Shown: positions 36,001-46,200, counted from the first letter of the stretch. The stretch is 64,000 nucleotides of DNA from G963422445 sp963422445 (GCA_963422445.2 OY729512.2:3038001-3102000), one strand, 5' to 3'. Notes: generated by a model not told the origin, from the sequence alone. Translations and numbers: made by a program.

Positions 36001-38247
36001 GTGGCTGAAGGGGGCGTCCGGCGAGACGGGCCGGACGCGCCATTCGCTGGCGCGCGCGTTGTGCGAGCGCGAGAACTGGCGCAACCCTCGGGGCGTTCCG
36101 TGTCTTGCCCAAGCGAGCAAGGCTCTGTCGCGGCTGGCGGACAAGGTGGGCATTTGGTTGCCCGAGGCGCGGGCGATGCCGTGCCGGACGCCGGGAACGG
36201 TGGGCGGCGAGGTCGAGCGGGGCTATCCGGACCTGGAACTGAGGTGCGGGCTGTCGGAGCTTGGGGAGGTCACGCTGGTCCCGGTCGGCGATGCGGCGGA
36301 CAAGCGCTCGTGGCGGGAGATGATGGAGAGCCATCATCCGCAGGGGTGGTCGCGAAGGCCGGGTGCGGTGCTGAACTGGTGGATCGTTTCGTCGGTTCAC
36401 GGCCGCCTTGGCGGCATCGGCTTCTGCGCCGCGAGCTGGCATCAGGCGGCCCGCGACGCCTTCATCGGCTGGTCGGCTGCGGCGCGGGTCGCCAACCTGA
36501 CGCAGCTGGTCAACCAGCATCGCTTTCTCCTGCTGCCCGGCGTCCGGGTCGACAATCTGGCGTCGCATGTGCTGGCGCTGTCGACGGCGCGCCTGGCCGG
36601 CGACTGGCCGGCGGCGCATGGGGCCGTGCCGTTGGCCGCCTACACTTATGTGGGTCCCGAGCGGCGCGGCACCTGCTACCGCGCGGCGGGCTGGAAGTGT
36701 TGCGCCGAGCGGACCTCGGGGTCTCCGCCGGGGCGCCGCGCGGCGGCGCCGAAATCGGTGTGGATCAAGCCCTTGGCCGAGGGCTGGCGGGACGCCTTGT
36801 GCCGGGAGCCGGCGCCCATCCTCGGCACGACGCCCGAGCCCTGCCGGGTCAAAGGCGCGGACTGGGCCGACTTCGAGTACGGCCGCAGCTCGCATCCCGA
36901 CGGCCGCCTGCGCAAGCGGCTGTTGGCGATGGGCCGGGCATGGGAGAATGCCCCCGGTGCGTCCCTGCCCGTGATCTTCCCCGCAGAGGCGGAGCAGAAG
37001 GCCGCCTACCGGCTGCTGTCCAACGACAGGATCAAGATGGACGACATTCTTCAACCCCACCGCGAGGCGACGGTCGAGCGCTGCCGGCTGGAGCCGGTGG
37101 TCCTCGCCATCCAGGACACCACGACGCTGAACTACAACGGCCACCGCAAGACCACGGGCCTGGTGGACCTCGGCGGCGGCGGCTCGGGAACAAGGGGGAT
37201 CCTCGCCCATGTCGGGCTTGCGATCAGCGAAACCCGGCGTCCGCTCGGGGTGTTCGAACTCAACGCCACCCAGCGCGACGGCGCGGACGCGGCCGGCGAG
37301 GCCGAGCCGGAGAGCGTGCGCTGGCTGCGCCGGCTCGAGAGCGCCGGGCAGCTCGCGATGGCCTGTCCCGACACCCGCGTGGTCACGGTCTGCGACCGTG
37401 AGGGCGACATATGGGAGATGTTCTGCAAGGCGCGCGAGAGCGGCGACGGGCTGTTGATCCGCTCCGACCGCGGCCGGCAGCGCCGGGCTGTCGTCGACGG
37501 CAAGACACCGGACTTGTGGGACGTCGTGGCGGCGCAGCCGGTGCTGGGGACGAAAACCATCGAACGCCTCCCCTGCGGCGGTCCCCGCAGACGCCGCAGG
37601 CGCAAGGCCCGCCTCGACCTGCGCGCCGCCGGCGTCGAACTCGCGCCGCCGAGGAACAGGGCCAACCAGGCGCCGCTGCCCATGCTCGCCGTCTCGGTCC
37701 AGGAACCCGACCCGCCGAAGCGCTGCAAGCCGCTCCACTGGCTCTTGCTCACCACCGAGGGCGAGGCCGACATCGACAACGCCCGGCGCATCGTTGCCTG
37801 GTACGAGGCGCGCTGGACCGTCGAGGAATACTTCAGGATCCTCAAGGTCGGCACCCGCGTCGAGGATCGCAGGCTCGACGACGCCGACGACCTGCGAAAG
37901 TGTCTCGCCTTCGACGGCGTCACCGCATGGCGCGTCATGGACCTCGAACGCCTCGCCCGCGACAAGCCTCACATGCCCGCGCGCGAGCGCTTCACCGAGC
38001 ACGAAATCAACGTCCTCTACGTCTGGCTCAGATACCATCGCATCATCCGCGCCCCGCCCGGCAAGCCTCCCGACATCCGCACCGTCGTGGTCGACCTCGC
38101 ACGCGTCGCAGGCTTCCATACCAGCAAGCAACAGCCCCTCCCCGGAACCGAGAAAATCTGGCAGGCATGGCAGCGATACAAAGCCGGAATCGACTTCATC
38201 AACGCATGGGACAACATCCAATGAACGGAACCTTCTCAGCAGTGGGA
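36001..38247 (+). mobile_element. IS4-family (Tn5-like) element inside PhyH
   Basis: About 2247 bp placed between GATTGA repeats (35995-36000 and 38248-38253). The borders follow from restoring the PhyH frame; terminal inverted repeats are weak (TGGCTGAAGG against CTGCTGAGAAGG) and the exact ends are uncertain by a few bases. Confidence 0.75.
36002..38224 (+). CDS. DUF4338 (DruA-like)-Tn5-type transposase fusion
   Basis: One long frame of about 740 codons. Residues about 5-285 match DUF4338, the domain of Druantia protein DruA: GGIGFCAASWHQAARDAFIG, RFLLLPGVRVDNLASHVLAL and RRGTCYRAAGWKC. From about residue 286 it is a Tn5-like transposase. The DNA-binding domain has DGRLRKRLLAMG, then come Asp in VLAIQDTTTLNYNG, Asp in VVTVCDREGDIWEMF and the YREK-type signature in WYEARWTVEEYFRILKVG. 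The frame is open from 35936 and no clear start lies inside the IS; a GTG or CTG near 36005 is possible. No frame defect is seen. Confidence 0.85.
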   Translation, partial: WLKGASGETGRTRHSLARALCERENWRNPRGVPCLAQASKALSRLADKVGIWLPEARAMPCRTPGTVGGEVERGYPDLELRCGLSELGEVTLVPVGDAADKRSWREMMESHHPQGWSRRPGAVLNWWIVSSVHGRLGGIGFCAASWHQAARDAFIGWSAAARVANLTQLVNQHRFLLLPGVRVDNLASHVLALSTARLAGDWPAAHGAVPLAAYTYVGPERRGTCYRAAGWKCCAERTSGSPPGRRAAAPKSVWIKPLAEGWRDALCREPAPILGTTPEPCRVKGADWADFEYGRSSHPDGRLRKRLLAMGRAWENAPGASLPVIFPAEAEQKAAYRLLSNDRIKMDDILQPHREATVERCRLEPVVLAIQDTTTLNYNGHRKTTGLVDLGGGGSGTRGILAHVGLAISETRRPLGVFELNATQRDGADAAGEAEPESVRWLRRLESAGQLAMACPDTRVVTVCDREGDIWEMFCKARESGDGLLIRSDRGRQRRAVVDGKTPDLWDVVAAQPVLGTKTIERLPCGGPRRRRRRKARLDLRAAGVELAPPRNRANQAPLPMLAVSVQEPDPPKRCKPLHWLLLTTEGEADIDNARRIVAWYEARWTVEEYFRILKVGTRVEDRRLDDADDLRKCLAFDGVTAWRVMDLERLARDKPHMPARERFTEHEINVLYVWLRYHRIIRAPPGKPPDIRTVVVDLARVAGFHTSKQQPLPGTEKIWQAWQRYKAGIDFINAWDNIQ

Positions 38248-39112
38248 GATTGATAGGGCAGGGGCGGGGGTCCACATGGGCAAATTGCGGCTGAGCGCCA
38301 CAGATGATCGTGCCGGTCCGGCTTGTCGGAGATGGCGGCGGCATCCAGGCAAAGGCGTCGGCGGAACTGTAGACGAACAGGGCCAGTGGCCGGACATGTC
38401 CGGTCAAATTGGCCCGCGATCCGTGCACCGTGCGGCAATTGATCGCCACAACCGTGCCCGCCGTCCCGGCAAGGGCCATGGCGCTGTCGAGATCGAGCCA
38501 GGACAGATCGGTGTCGGATATCGCGCCTATCCAATTGTCGTGTGCGTCGCGGTGAACGAAAAGCGGACCGTGGCTCGGGGTCACGTCGGAAAGATACACG
38601 CCGAGGGTCACCGGGCTGTAATTGGTGTGCGGCCATGCGGGAATATCCTGGTGCCACTTCACGATTTCGCCACTGCCGGGTGACTTGTAGTTCAGCTTTG
38701 CGCTGTGAAACTTGACGTCGGGACCGACGAGGTCTGCCGCGATATCCGCCATCGGGGCTTCGGACGCAAAGTCCCAGAATACGGGGTTGCGGTCGACCAG
38801 TGCCTTCAGGCGCCTGACGTGAGGTTTATCGGCGCTGTGGGTGGGGCCGAGATCGAAGATTTCGTTAGACTGCCGCACCTGGCGACTGGTGTTAACAAAC
38901 CGATCGGAACAAGACGGTGAGGCGAGCAAGCCAATGTTCCGGGATCACCGCGTCGATAGCGACGAAGCCGGTCTCGAAATAAGTCCTGCGTTGTTCGGCA
39001 GTCAGGATCCGCGCGGGATGGGCAAGGATATCGTCCGGGTTCATTTTCATTCTCGCTGATGGCCTTGGGTGCGGTGCTTCGGAGGGCTGGTTTGTCAGGT
39101 ATCGCCATCGTA

Positions 39113-39913
39113 TTAGGCCGTGTTGACGAATGATCGAAGCATGATCCATGCTGAGACAATGTGGACAAACGCGAGGACCGTCCGAGCGAGCTTGTCATAA
39201 CGTGTGGCAATGCGGCGGAATTGTTTGAGCTTGTTGAAGAATCGCTCGACCTGCTGGCGCCGCTTGTCCTTTTCTTGATCGTGATGAATCGTCTCAGTCC
39301 GGTTCGACCGGGCGGGAATCACGGCTTCGACGCCCTGGTCGGCCAGCGCCTGACGCATGCCCTTGCTGTCATACGCCTTGTCCATGACCGCAGCCTCCGG
39401 TGCGGGAGAGCTGGGCAAGGCCTTCCACAGCAGCTCGCATCCCACGCCATCATGGCGCTCGCCACCCGTCAATACGACGGACACACCGGTTGTTTCGTTG
39501 GTACAGGCCACGTGCAGCCTGGTGGAGAACCCACCCCGGGAGCGGCCGAGAGCCTGGGCCTCCTGGCCGTCGTTTTTTACCGCGCCGGCGGCATGTTGAT
39601 GAGCACGCACGATGGTTGAATCGATGAACACTTCCTTGAGTGGTTCATCGTCTACCTGTTGTCTCTGTTGCCAGAGCCGTGCCCGGAGGTAGCGCTTCTC
39701 CCAACGGCGAAACCGCTGATAGACGGCATTCCAATGGCCGAATTCATCGGGCAGGTCGCGCCATGGGGTTCCGGTACGCGCCTGGTAGAGGACGGCTTCG
39801 ATGACCAGTCGGTCGCTGAGCTGTGGCGAGGCGCCGGCGGCGTGTTTGCTCTCACGCAGTAGCGGCTCGAGTGTCGAGCAGACAGCATCCGTGATGAGCA
39901 GGCGTAACGCCAT
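39113..39913 (-). CDS. IS5-family (IS427-type) transposase, single frame
   Basis: A 266-residue transposase. The N-terminal DUF4096-type region is GTPWRDLPDEFGHWNAVYQRF. The catalytic positions are Asp in VFIDSTIVRAHQHAAG, Asp in AAVMDKAYDSKGMRQ and Glu in RRQQVERFFNKLKQFRRIATRYDK. Unlike many IS427 members it needs no programmed frameshift. The TAA stop is formed by the element's last base triplet plus the duplicated target TA at 39114-39115. Apparently intact. Confidence 0.92.
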   Translation of the reverse strand: MALRLLITDAVCSTLEPLLRESKHAAGASPQLSDRLVIEAVLYQARTGTPWRDLPDEFGHWNAVYQRFRRWEKRYLRARLWQQRQQVDDEPLKEVFIDSTIVRAHQHAAGAVKNDGQEAQALGRSRGGFSTRLHVACTNETTGVSVVLTGGERHDGVGCELLWKALPSSPAPEAAVMDKAYDSKGMRQALADQGVEAVIPARSNRTETIHHDQEKDKRRQQVERFFNKLKQFRRIATRYDKLARTVLAFVHIVSAWIMLRSFVNTA

Positions 39914-39982
39914 GATAAGTCCCCGGAAAGTGTCATTGATGGAGAATGATTATCAGCATTTCATGAATTCGTCAACACGGCC
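39116..39982 (-). mobile_element. IS5-family (IS427-type) element
   Basis: An 867-bp element with 16-bp inverted ends (GGCCGTGTTGACGAAT and complement) and TA at 39114-39115 and 39983-39984. It lies just upstream of the broken PhyH gene and will have removed its promoter. 39985-40252 holds no recognised gene. Confidence 0.92.
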
Positions 39983-40252
39983 TAGTCCCCGACCGCGAAT
40001 CGGCGAAGCCCCTTCCGATCGCGGCGTCCGCCACGCCCATGACCACTATGATGACCAGGGCTGGGCATCCTGGAGACCCACGTCCGGAGCGATGCAGAAT
40101 CCAGCTGCCCGCCGGAAACACGGGAGACCCGTCAGGTCCAAGAACCACGTTTGGGTCGCGAAGACGCGGGAACCGTTCTGACCCCCAAGTAACGTTTGTG
40201 GGAACAAGTCGTGCTGTATTGTCCGTACTATATCCGGGATCTCCAACACTAA

Positions 40253-41436
40253 GGATTGTCTGAACAAGTCGGCTCTGGCACAATTGGTTTCTTGGTGACG
40301 GAGTGGAGTGCGAGCCTTGGAGCAAGCGACGTTTGCGGAGCTGGAGCACGACCTGAAGACGCGTCGGACGCGGCGCGAGGTCTTTCTCGAGACGATGGAC
40401 GGGCTGGTTCCCTGGGAGCGGCTGGAGGCCCGCATCGAGCCGTTCTACCCGAAGGCCGGTCGCGGTCGGCGGCCTTATCCGCTGAGCGTGATGCTGCGGG
40501 TGCACAGCGTTGCAGCTGTTCTACAATCTGAGCGACCCTGGGATGGAGGCCCTGCTCTACGAGGTGGAGTCGGTACGGCGGTTTGTGGGGTTGCGCCTCT
40601 CGGGTGCGCTGCCTGACGAGACGACGGTTCTGCATTTCCGCCACTTGCTGGAGACGCACGGTCTGGGCGAGACGCTGTTCGAGGAGATCAACGCACATCT
40701 GGCCTTTCTCGGACACCGCTTGAGCAAGGGGACGATCGTGGACGCGAGTCTCATTGCCGCGCCGTCGTCGACGAAGAACCGCAAGGGCGAGCGGGACCCG
40801 GAGATGCACCAGACGAAGAAGGGCAATCAGTGGCATTTCGGGATGAAGGCGCACATCGGGGTGGATGCGCAGTCGGGCTTGACACACAGCGTGGAGACGA
40901 CGCCGGCGAACGTCTCGGATGTGGCGACGGCGCACGCGCTGTTGCACGGGGGCGAGGAGCAGGTGTGGGGTGATGCGGGCTATCAGGGGGTGGACAAGCG
41001 CGCGGAGAACCGGGACACGGACATGGACTGGGAGGTGGCGATGAAGCCCGGCAAGCGCCGGGGGCTGGACAAGGCGGGCCCGGAGGCGGCGGCGGAGAGG
41101 CGCAAGGCGTCGGTTCGGGCCAAGGTGGAGCATCCGTTCCTGTATGTGAAGCGCCACTTCGGCTACGCGAAGGTGCGCTATCGGGGGCTGGCGAAGACCA
41201 CGCAACGCATCGCCGTGCTGCTCGGGTTCACCAATCTGCTCATCGCGGGGCGCGACGCCACCGCCTGACGTGGGGGGAGTCCGTCCGCAACCGCCGCAAG
41301 GCGGCGGGGACGGTCGGCTCGGGCATCAAAATCCCTATTTCCTGGCACGACAACACGTCCCCGATGGGCTCTGGCGTTTCATCCACGGGCCACGACACCC
41401 GTATACCCGAAAAAAACCGACTTGTTCAGACAATCC
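40253..41436 (+). mobile_element. IS5-family (IS5 group) element, copy 3
   Basis: An 1184-bp element with target duplication CTAA at 40249-40252 and 41437-41440. Same orientation as copy 2, from which it is separated by 23 kb. It ends 60 bp upstream of the AbiEi-like gene, so an outward promoter in the IS could influence that operon. Confidence 0.95.
40308..41268 (+). pseudogene. IS5 transposase, copy 3, one frameshift
   Basis: The first 65 codons (from 40308) run to MLRVHS; after that the rest (from 40510) is in another frame because of the same additional T in GCGTTGCAG seen in copy 1. The remaining sequence is open to 41268 and contains all catalytic segments, plus one additional Ala codon (EAAAERRKAS). 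Probably not productive by itself. Confidence 0.88.
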
Positions 41437-41462
41437 CTAACTGGTTATGGTGACTATCCATG

Positions 41463-41494
41463 TTGACATTTCCGTATATAAAGCGGAAAGTCAA
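41463..41494 (+). promoter_or_regulatory. Palindromic operator/promoter of the AbiE-like operon
   Basis: TTGACATTTCCG (41463-41474) is followed by TATATAAAG and the complementary CGGAAAGTCAA (41484-41494), two bases before the ATG. The central TATATA fits a -10 box; the right arm contains GGAAAG, which can be the ribosome site. AbiEi-type antitoxins are known to bind inverted repeats in their own promoter, so autoregulation is a sound inference. Confidence 0.6.
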
Positions 41495-41496
41495 GT

Positions 41497-42324
41497 ATGT
41501 TTCACGATCAGCGATCCGCCCTGTCAAATTACGTGAGCAGTCTGCTCTCCACTGGCCGGACGGTCTTTACTGCAGAGGAGGCCGAGCATGCGCTCGGCAT
41601 CGGGCACGGCGCATTCCTGGATGCCGCCGAGCGGCTGCAACGGCGCGAGGCATTGCTCAATCTGCGGCAAGGCTTCTATGTCGTCGTCCCGCCGCAATAC
41701 GCGTCCTGGGGGGCGCCGCCGCCGGCCTGGTACATCGACGCACTCATGCGCCGTGAGGGTCAGGCCTACTACGTTGGGCTGCTCAAGGCGGCGGAACTGC
41801 ACGGCGCGACGCACCAGGCGGTCATGGAGTTTCAGGTCGTCACGGCTAAGCGCCTGCCGAGGATCCGCGCCGGCCGCAGCATGATCGTCTTCTACTTCCG
41901 CAAGGACATGAAGGCGGTGACGGCAGGGATCGAGGACCGCAAGACCGATACCGGCACGATGAAGATGTCGTCGGCCGCGCTGACGGCTCTCGACCTGCTG
42001 CGTTATCCGCAGGCGTCGGGCGGCATCGACAATATCGTCACCGTCCTATCGGAACTCAGGCAAGAGATCGATCCGGAGCAACTCGCCGCGTTGTCGGTGG
42101 TCGCGGAGCGGCCGGTCGTGCAGCGTCTCGGTTATCTGCTGGACGATTTCGACCATGACGTGCTGACGGAGCCGATGCTGGAGGCCTTGCGGGCAAGAGG
42201 GTCGCTGCCCTGGACCGAGCTGGACCGGAAGGGAGCACAGGACCCGGACTTCGCGCCTGAGCCGCGCCAGCGCGATCTGCGATGGCGCGTCATCGTACGC
42301 CGTGTGCCGCGGGTTGACGCATGA
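41497..42324 (+). CDS. abiEi: AbiEi-like antitoxin (type IV toxin-antitoxin)
   Basis: A 275-residue protein. The N-terminal part is a winged-helix of the AbiEi type (GRTVFTAEEAEHALGIGHGAF and RREALLNLRQGFYVVVPPQY, residues about 20-65). The larger C-terminal domain (YYVGLLKAAELHGATHQAVMEFQVVTAKRLP onward) is the AbiEi_4-like antitoxin region. It probably represses its own promoter and counteracts the co-encoded nucleotidyltransferase without direct binding. It overlaps the toxin gene by four bases. Intact. The pair was originally found as a phage abortive-infection system. Confidence 0.88.
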   Translation: MFHDQRSALSNYVSSLLSTGRTVFTAEEAEHALGIGHGAFLDAAERLQRREALLNLRQGFYVVVPPQYASWGAPPPAWYIDALMRREGQAYYVGLLKAAELHGATHQAVMEFQVVTAKRLPRIRAGRSMIVFYFRKDMKAVTAGIEDRKTDTGTMKMSSAALTALDLLRYPQASGGIDNIVTVLSELRQEIDPEQLAALSVVAERPVVQRLGYLLDDFDHDVLTEPMLEALRARGSLPWTELDRKGAQDPDFAPEPRQRDLRWRVIVRRVPRVDA

Positions 42325-43184
42325 TCCCGGCGCAGAACGTCATAGCCTGGGGCACCGTCGTTCCTTGGTCCGATCAGCGACAAGTCGAGCAGGACCTCAT
42401 CATCGGCCGCGCTCTGGTGGAGATCTTCTCCGACGACATGTTGTGCGACGCAGTGCGGATTCGAGGCGGGACGGCACTCAACAAGCTGCACTCCCCGAAA
42501 CCGATACGCTACTCCGAGGATATCGACCTGGTCCGGACTTCCGGCGGGCCGATCGGTCCCATTCTCGATCGACTACGTGTCGTCCTGGAACCGTGGTTGG
42601 GGCGAGCGCGGTTCGATCAGAATCCCGTCGCACCGAAGTTTCGCTTCCGGGTCGACGCAGAAGACGGCAGTGGCGTGCCGATCCGGCTGAAGGTCGAGAT
42701 CAACACCCGCGAGATCCGGGCTTTCGACGACCCGGCATCGTTGTCGTTGAGAATCGAGAACCCCTGGTTCTCGGGTGAGGCGTCCATTTCGACGTTTTCG
42801 CGCGAGGAGATGCTGGCGACCAAGCTGCGTGCCTTGCTGCAGCGCGATCAGGGGCGCGATCTCTACGACCTCGCGCATGCGTTGGATGTCTTCGAGAACC
42901 TCGATATCACGCGTCTGGTCGACTTGTTCGGGCGATATCTCGACCTTTCCGGCCAGACGATTTCCCGGGCGCAGGCTCAGGAACGGATGTTCGCCAAGCT
43001 GGCCAACTCGCGCTTCCTTCTCGACCTGCGCCCTCTGCTGCCGGCTGCTCAGGCGGAAGCTCTGACGGAAGAGACAACAGCGGATTCCTTTCGCCGCGTG
43101 TTCACGATGCTCATCGATCGGCTGCCCGGCGAGTCCTGGGGGAGGACACAGGCCATGAAGGAACGCTTCGGCATCTCATGGTGA
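42321..43184 (+). CDS. abiEii: AbiEii-like nucleotidyltransferase toxin
   Basis: A 287-residue protein of the DUF1814/AbiEii family. Motif I is GGTALNKLHSPKPIRYSEDI followed by DLV (GGT plus the DxD metal site, about residues 49-72). Motif II is the basic-acidic part KVEINTRE. Motifs III/IV are FSREEMLATKLRALLQRDQGR with the downstream DLYDL. In characterised relatives (AbiEii, MenT) the enzyme transfers nucleotides to tRNA acceptor ends and stops growth. The ATGA overlap with the antitoxin gene couples translation. All motifs are complete, so an active toxin is likely. Confidence 0.9.
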   Translation: MIPAQNVIAWGTVVPWSDQRQVEQDLIIGRALVEIFSDDMLCDAVRIRGGTALNKLHSPKPIRYSEDIDLVRTSGGPIGPILDRLRVVLEPWLGRARFDQNPVAPKFRFRVDAEDGSGVPIRLKVEINTREIRAFDDPASLSLRIENPWFSGEASISTFSREEMLATKLRALLQRDQGRDLYDLAHALDVFENLDITRLVDLFGRYLDLSGQTISRAQAQERMFAKLANSRFLLDLRPLLPAAQAEALTEETTADSFRRVFTMLIDRLPGESWGRTQAMKERFGISW

Positions 43185-43224
43185 CACAGGCTCTACCATC
43201 CATGTATCTCCGTTCGGATTGGTC

Positions 43225-46200
43225 ATGACACGTCGACTGCATTCCGGGCTCTACGAAGATCTCCTGACCTCCGCTCTGGAGGCGGAAATCAATGCCCGAA
43301 CGGCGGAGGGCTGGTGGGTTGAAGTCACTTCGGCCGACTCAACCATCCGTTCCGAACTCCTGGCCCGTCATGTTTATCACCTCCTTCGGCGCGCGCTCGA
43401 AGGGATTTCCGAAGAAGACGGCGCTCAGCCGGCCAATCAGGTCGCCCTGGCCAATCGACTGGTGGAGGTACTCGTCGAACATGGTGCTATGGCTGACGAC
43501 CGGGTCGCAGACGCCGCGCGCCTGCTCCTGGAGGCTGTCGAACGCCGAGCATTGGGCGGTGCACAATCGGCTGTCCCTCGCCCGACACTCTCGCTTCGTC
43601 GAACCGGCCTTCTCGTCAATGGACGGCGCGACGTTCAGATCGCGAGCGAGATTGCGCGGGAGATCCCGAGTGCCGATCGGATCGATCTCCTTTGTGCATT
43701 CGTGCGGCACTCGGGGTTGAGGCTGTTCCGTGCTGAGCTTGAAGAACGGGTGCGAGAGGGCGCTCGGGTGCGCGTGATCGCAAGTGTCTATACCGGGTCG
43801 ACCGAACGCCGTGCGCTGGACGCACTTGTCGATCTTGGCGCACAAGTGAAGGTCTCCTACGAAGTTGCGCGGACCCGGCTTCATGCCAAGGCGTGGCTGT
43901 TCCACCGCCACAGCGGTCTGCACACCGCCTATATCGGTTCGTCAAATCTCACCCATACGGCACAGGTCGACGGCCTCGAATGGAACGTGCGAGTGAGCGC
44001 GGCTGAGAATCCCGAGGTGATCGAGCGCTTCGCAGCGACCTTCGAACAATACTGGCAAGAGGCCGAGTTCGAGGACTATACGCCCCGACGTGACAGCGAG
44101 CGTCTCGACCACGCGCTCTCGAGACAGCGCGGTGATACCGGAATAGACGACGGCACCTTGCTGTCACTGTTGGTCGACGTCGCACCGAAGCCTCATCAGG
44201 CTGTTGCGCTGGAGGCCCTCGAAGCGGAGCGCCTGCGCGGATATCACCGCAACCTCGTGGTTGCGGCGACCGGCACCGGCAAGACCTGGATCGCGGCATT
44301 CGATTTCAAGCGGCTGCGCGACCAGGGCGTGGGTCGTTCCTTGCTCTTCGTGGCGCACCGCGACGAAATCCTCCGTCAAAGCCAGCAGGTCTTCCAGCTC
44401 GTGCTGCGCGAGCCGGGGTTCGGTGAGCGACTGGTCGGCGGCGAGCGTCCACGCGCGGGTCGCCACGTCTTTGCCTCGGTGCAGTCCCTCGCCAACCGGA
44501 TCGACGAAATCGGTCCGGACGATTTCGACGTGGTCGTCGTGGACGAGTTTCACCACGCGGCAGCTGCGAGCTACGAGCGCCTGCTGTCGCGTCTGAAACC
44601 GCAAATCCTCCTTGGCCTCACGGCGACGCCTGAACGCGCCGACGGCCAATCGGTGCTGCAGTGGTTCGACGGCCGCATCGCCTCGGAGTCCCGACTTTGG
44701 GATGCCCTCGACCAAGGACTGCTCTGCCCGTTTCACTATTTCGGGGTGAACGATGGAACGGATCTCTCGGCGGTGCGTTTTGAGCGCGGACGATATGTTC
44801 CGGGTGAACTCGATAACGTGTTCACCGGGGATCACGTACGAGCGGTTCGGATCCGTCAGGCTGTCGAGGAATTCGTGACCGACCCGCACCAGATGCGGGC
44901 GCTGGGGTTCTGCGCGGGCATCGGTCACGCCCACTTCATGGCGCGGCAGTTCACAGGTTTCGGCTACCCGGCGATAGCGCTCGACGCCGGCACCCCCCGG
45001 GATGATCGGCGTGCAGCACTCGGAAGGCTTCGCCGCGGCGAACTTCGAGCCATCTTCGCGGTCGATCTCTTCAACGAGGGTGTCGACCTTCCCGAAGTCG
45101 ACACCGTGCTCATGCTGCGGCCGACTGAAAGCGCCACGGTGTTTCTTCAGCAACTGGGAAGAGGGTTGCGTTGGGCCGAAGGCAAGCGGGTCCTGACCGT
45201 CCTCGACTTCGTGGGCCAGGTTCGGCGCGAATACCGCTATGACGTGCGCTATCGGGCTCTGGTCGGGGGCACCCGTCATCAAGTCGAGCGCGCCATCGAG
45301 GCGGACTTTCCTCTGCTCCCACCGGGATGTGCGCTCAAACTGGACCGTATTGCCAAGGAAACAGTGCTGCGCAACCTGAGAGCAGCGGTACGCAACGCCC
45401 GTGCGCGTCTCGCCGATGACTTGCGTGCTCTTGGCCCTGAAGCACGGCTCGGCCACTTCATGCGCGACGCTGGCGCCGAACTCGACGAAATTTACGCAAG
45501 ACCCGGATCAGGACAGTGCTTTACCGAGCTTCGCCGGCGCGCTGGCTTCGATCAGGGCGTTGTGGATGATGCTCTCCTTAAGGTGATCGGCCGGCTGATC
45601 CATGTGGACGATCGCGAGCGGATCGAGGCGTGGCGGGATATTTTGGTAGCGGATCATTCGGACCGAATCTCGGAGATCCCGGGTCGGCAACATCGCTTGG
45701 CGCTCATGTTGTTTGCTGTATTAGGTGGGCGTCGTCAGTCGATCGACGAGGCAGATCAGTTATTGAAAACGGTCCGTGGGTCGCCAGAGTTGCGTCGCGA
45801 AATCGGCGACCTTCTGGAAATTCTCGCCGATCGCATTCGTACGGTCTCGCGACCGCTGGATCCCACCGGCGAGGTTCCCCTGGCAAGTCACGCGACCTAT
45901 ACTCTCGGAGAGATCGTGGCAGCACACAGGCGCACCGACAAGCGTGGCGCGCTGGTCTTTCCGCAGGGCGGAGTCCTGTGGAACGAGGCGACGCAGACGG
46001 ATCTGTTGTTCGTCACGCTGGAGAAATCGGACAGGGACTACTCTCCCACGACACGCTATGCCGACTACCCGATCTCGCGGACCCTGTTTCACTGGGAGTC
46101 GCAGAACACCGCCTCGCCCGATACCTCCAGCGGGCGCCGCTACGTCGAACAACCGACCCGGGGCACAAATGTCATCCTGTTTGTCCGTGAGCGCAAAAGG

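Larger units (their letters stand above)
35831..39050 (-). pseudogene. Phytanoyl-CoA dioxygenase (PhyH) gene, frameshifted and split by IS4
   Basis: Three parts: residues 1-45 (from the ATG at 39050, KMNPDDILAHPARILTAEQ) in one frame; the main part in a second frame after a shift near 38905; and the last 50 residues beyond the IS at 35831-36000. The main part has the metal motif EIVKWHQDIPAWPHTNY (HxD) and distal His in NCRTVHGSRANLTGHVRPL. Removing the IS and one GATTGA copy gives PCPINRTGAEMPKPNLHAQN in frame. The family are Fe(II)/2-oxoglutarate oxygenases acting on acyl-CoAs or other small substrates. The ancestral protein would be about 300 residues. Its upstream side is occupied by another IS at 39116. 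Confidence 0.82.

Noticed and set aside
35831..38929. A 1032-codon minus-strand frame as one large protein
   Set aside because: Its middle is the antisense of the IS4-type transposase; only the two ends are PhyH sequence.
44164..45456. A 430-codon frame opposite to the helicase gene
   Set aside because: Shadow frame; the plus strand has clear helicase motifs.
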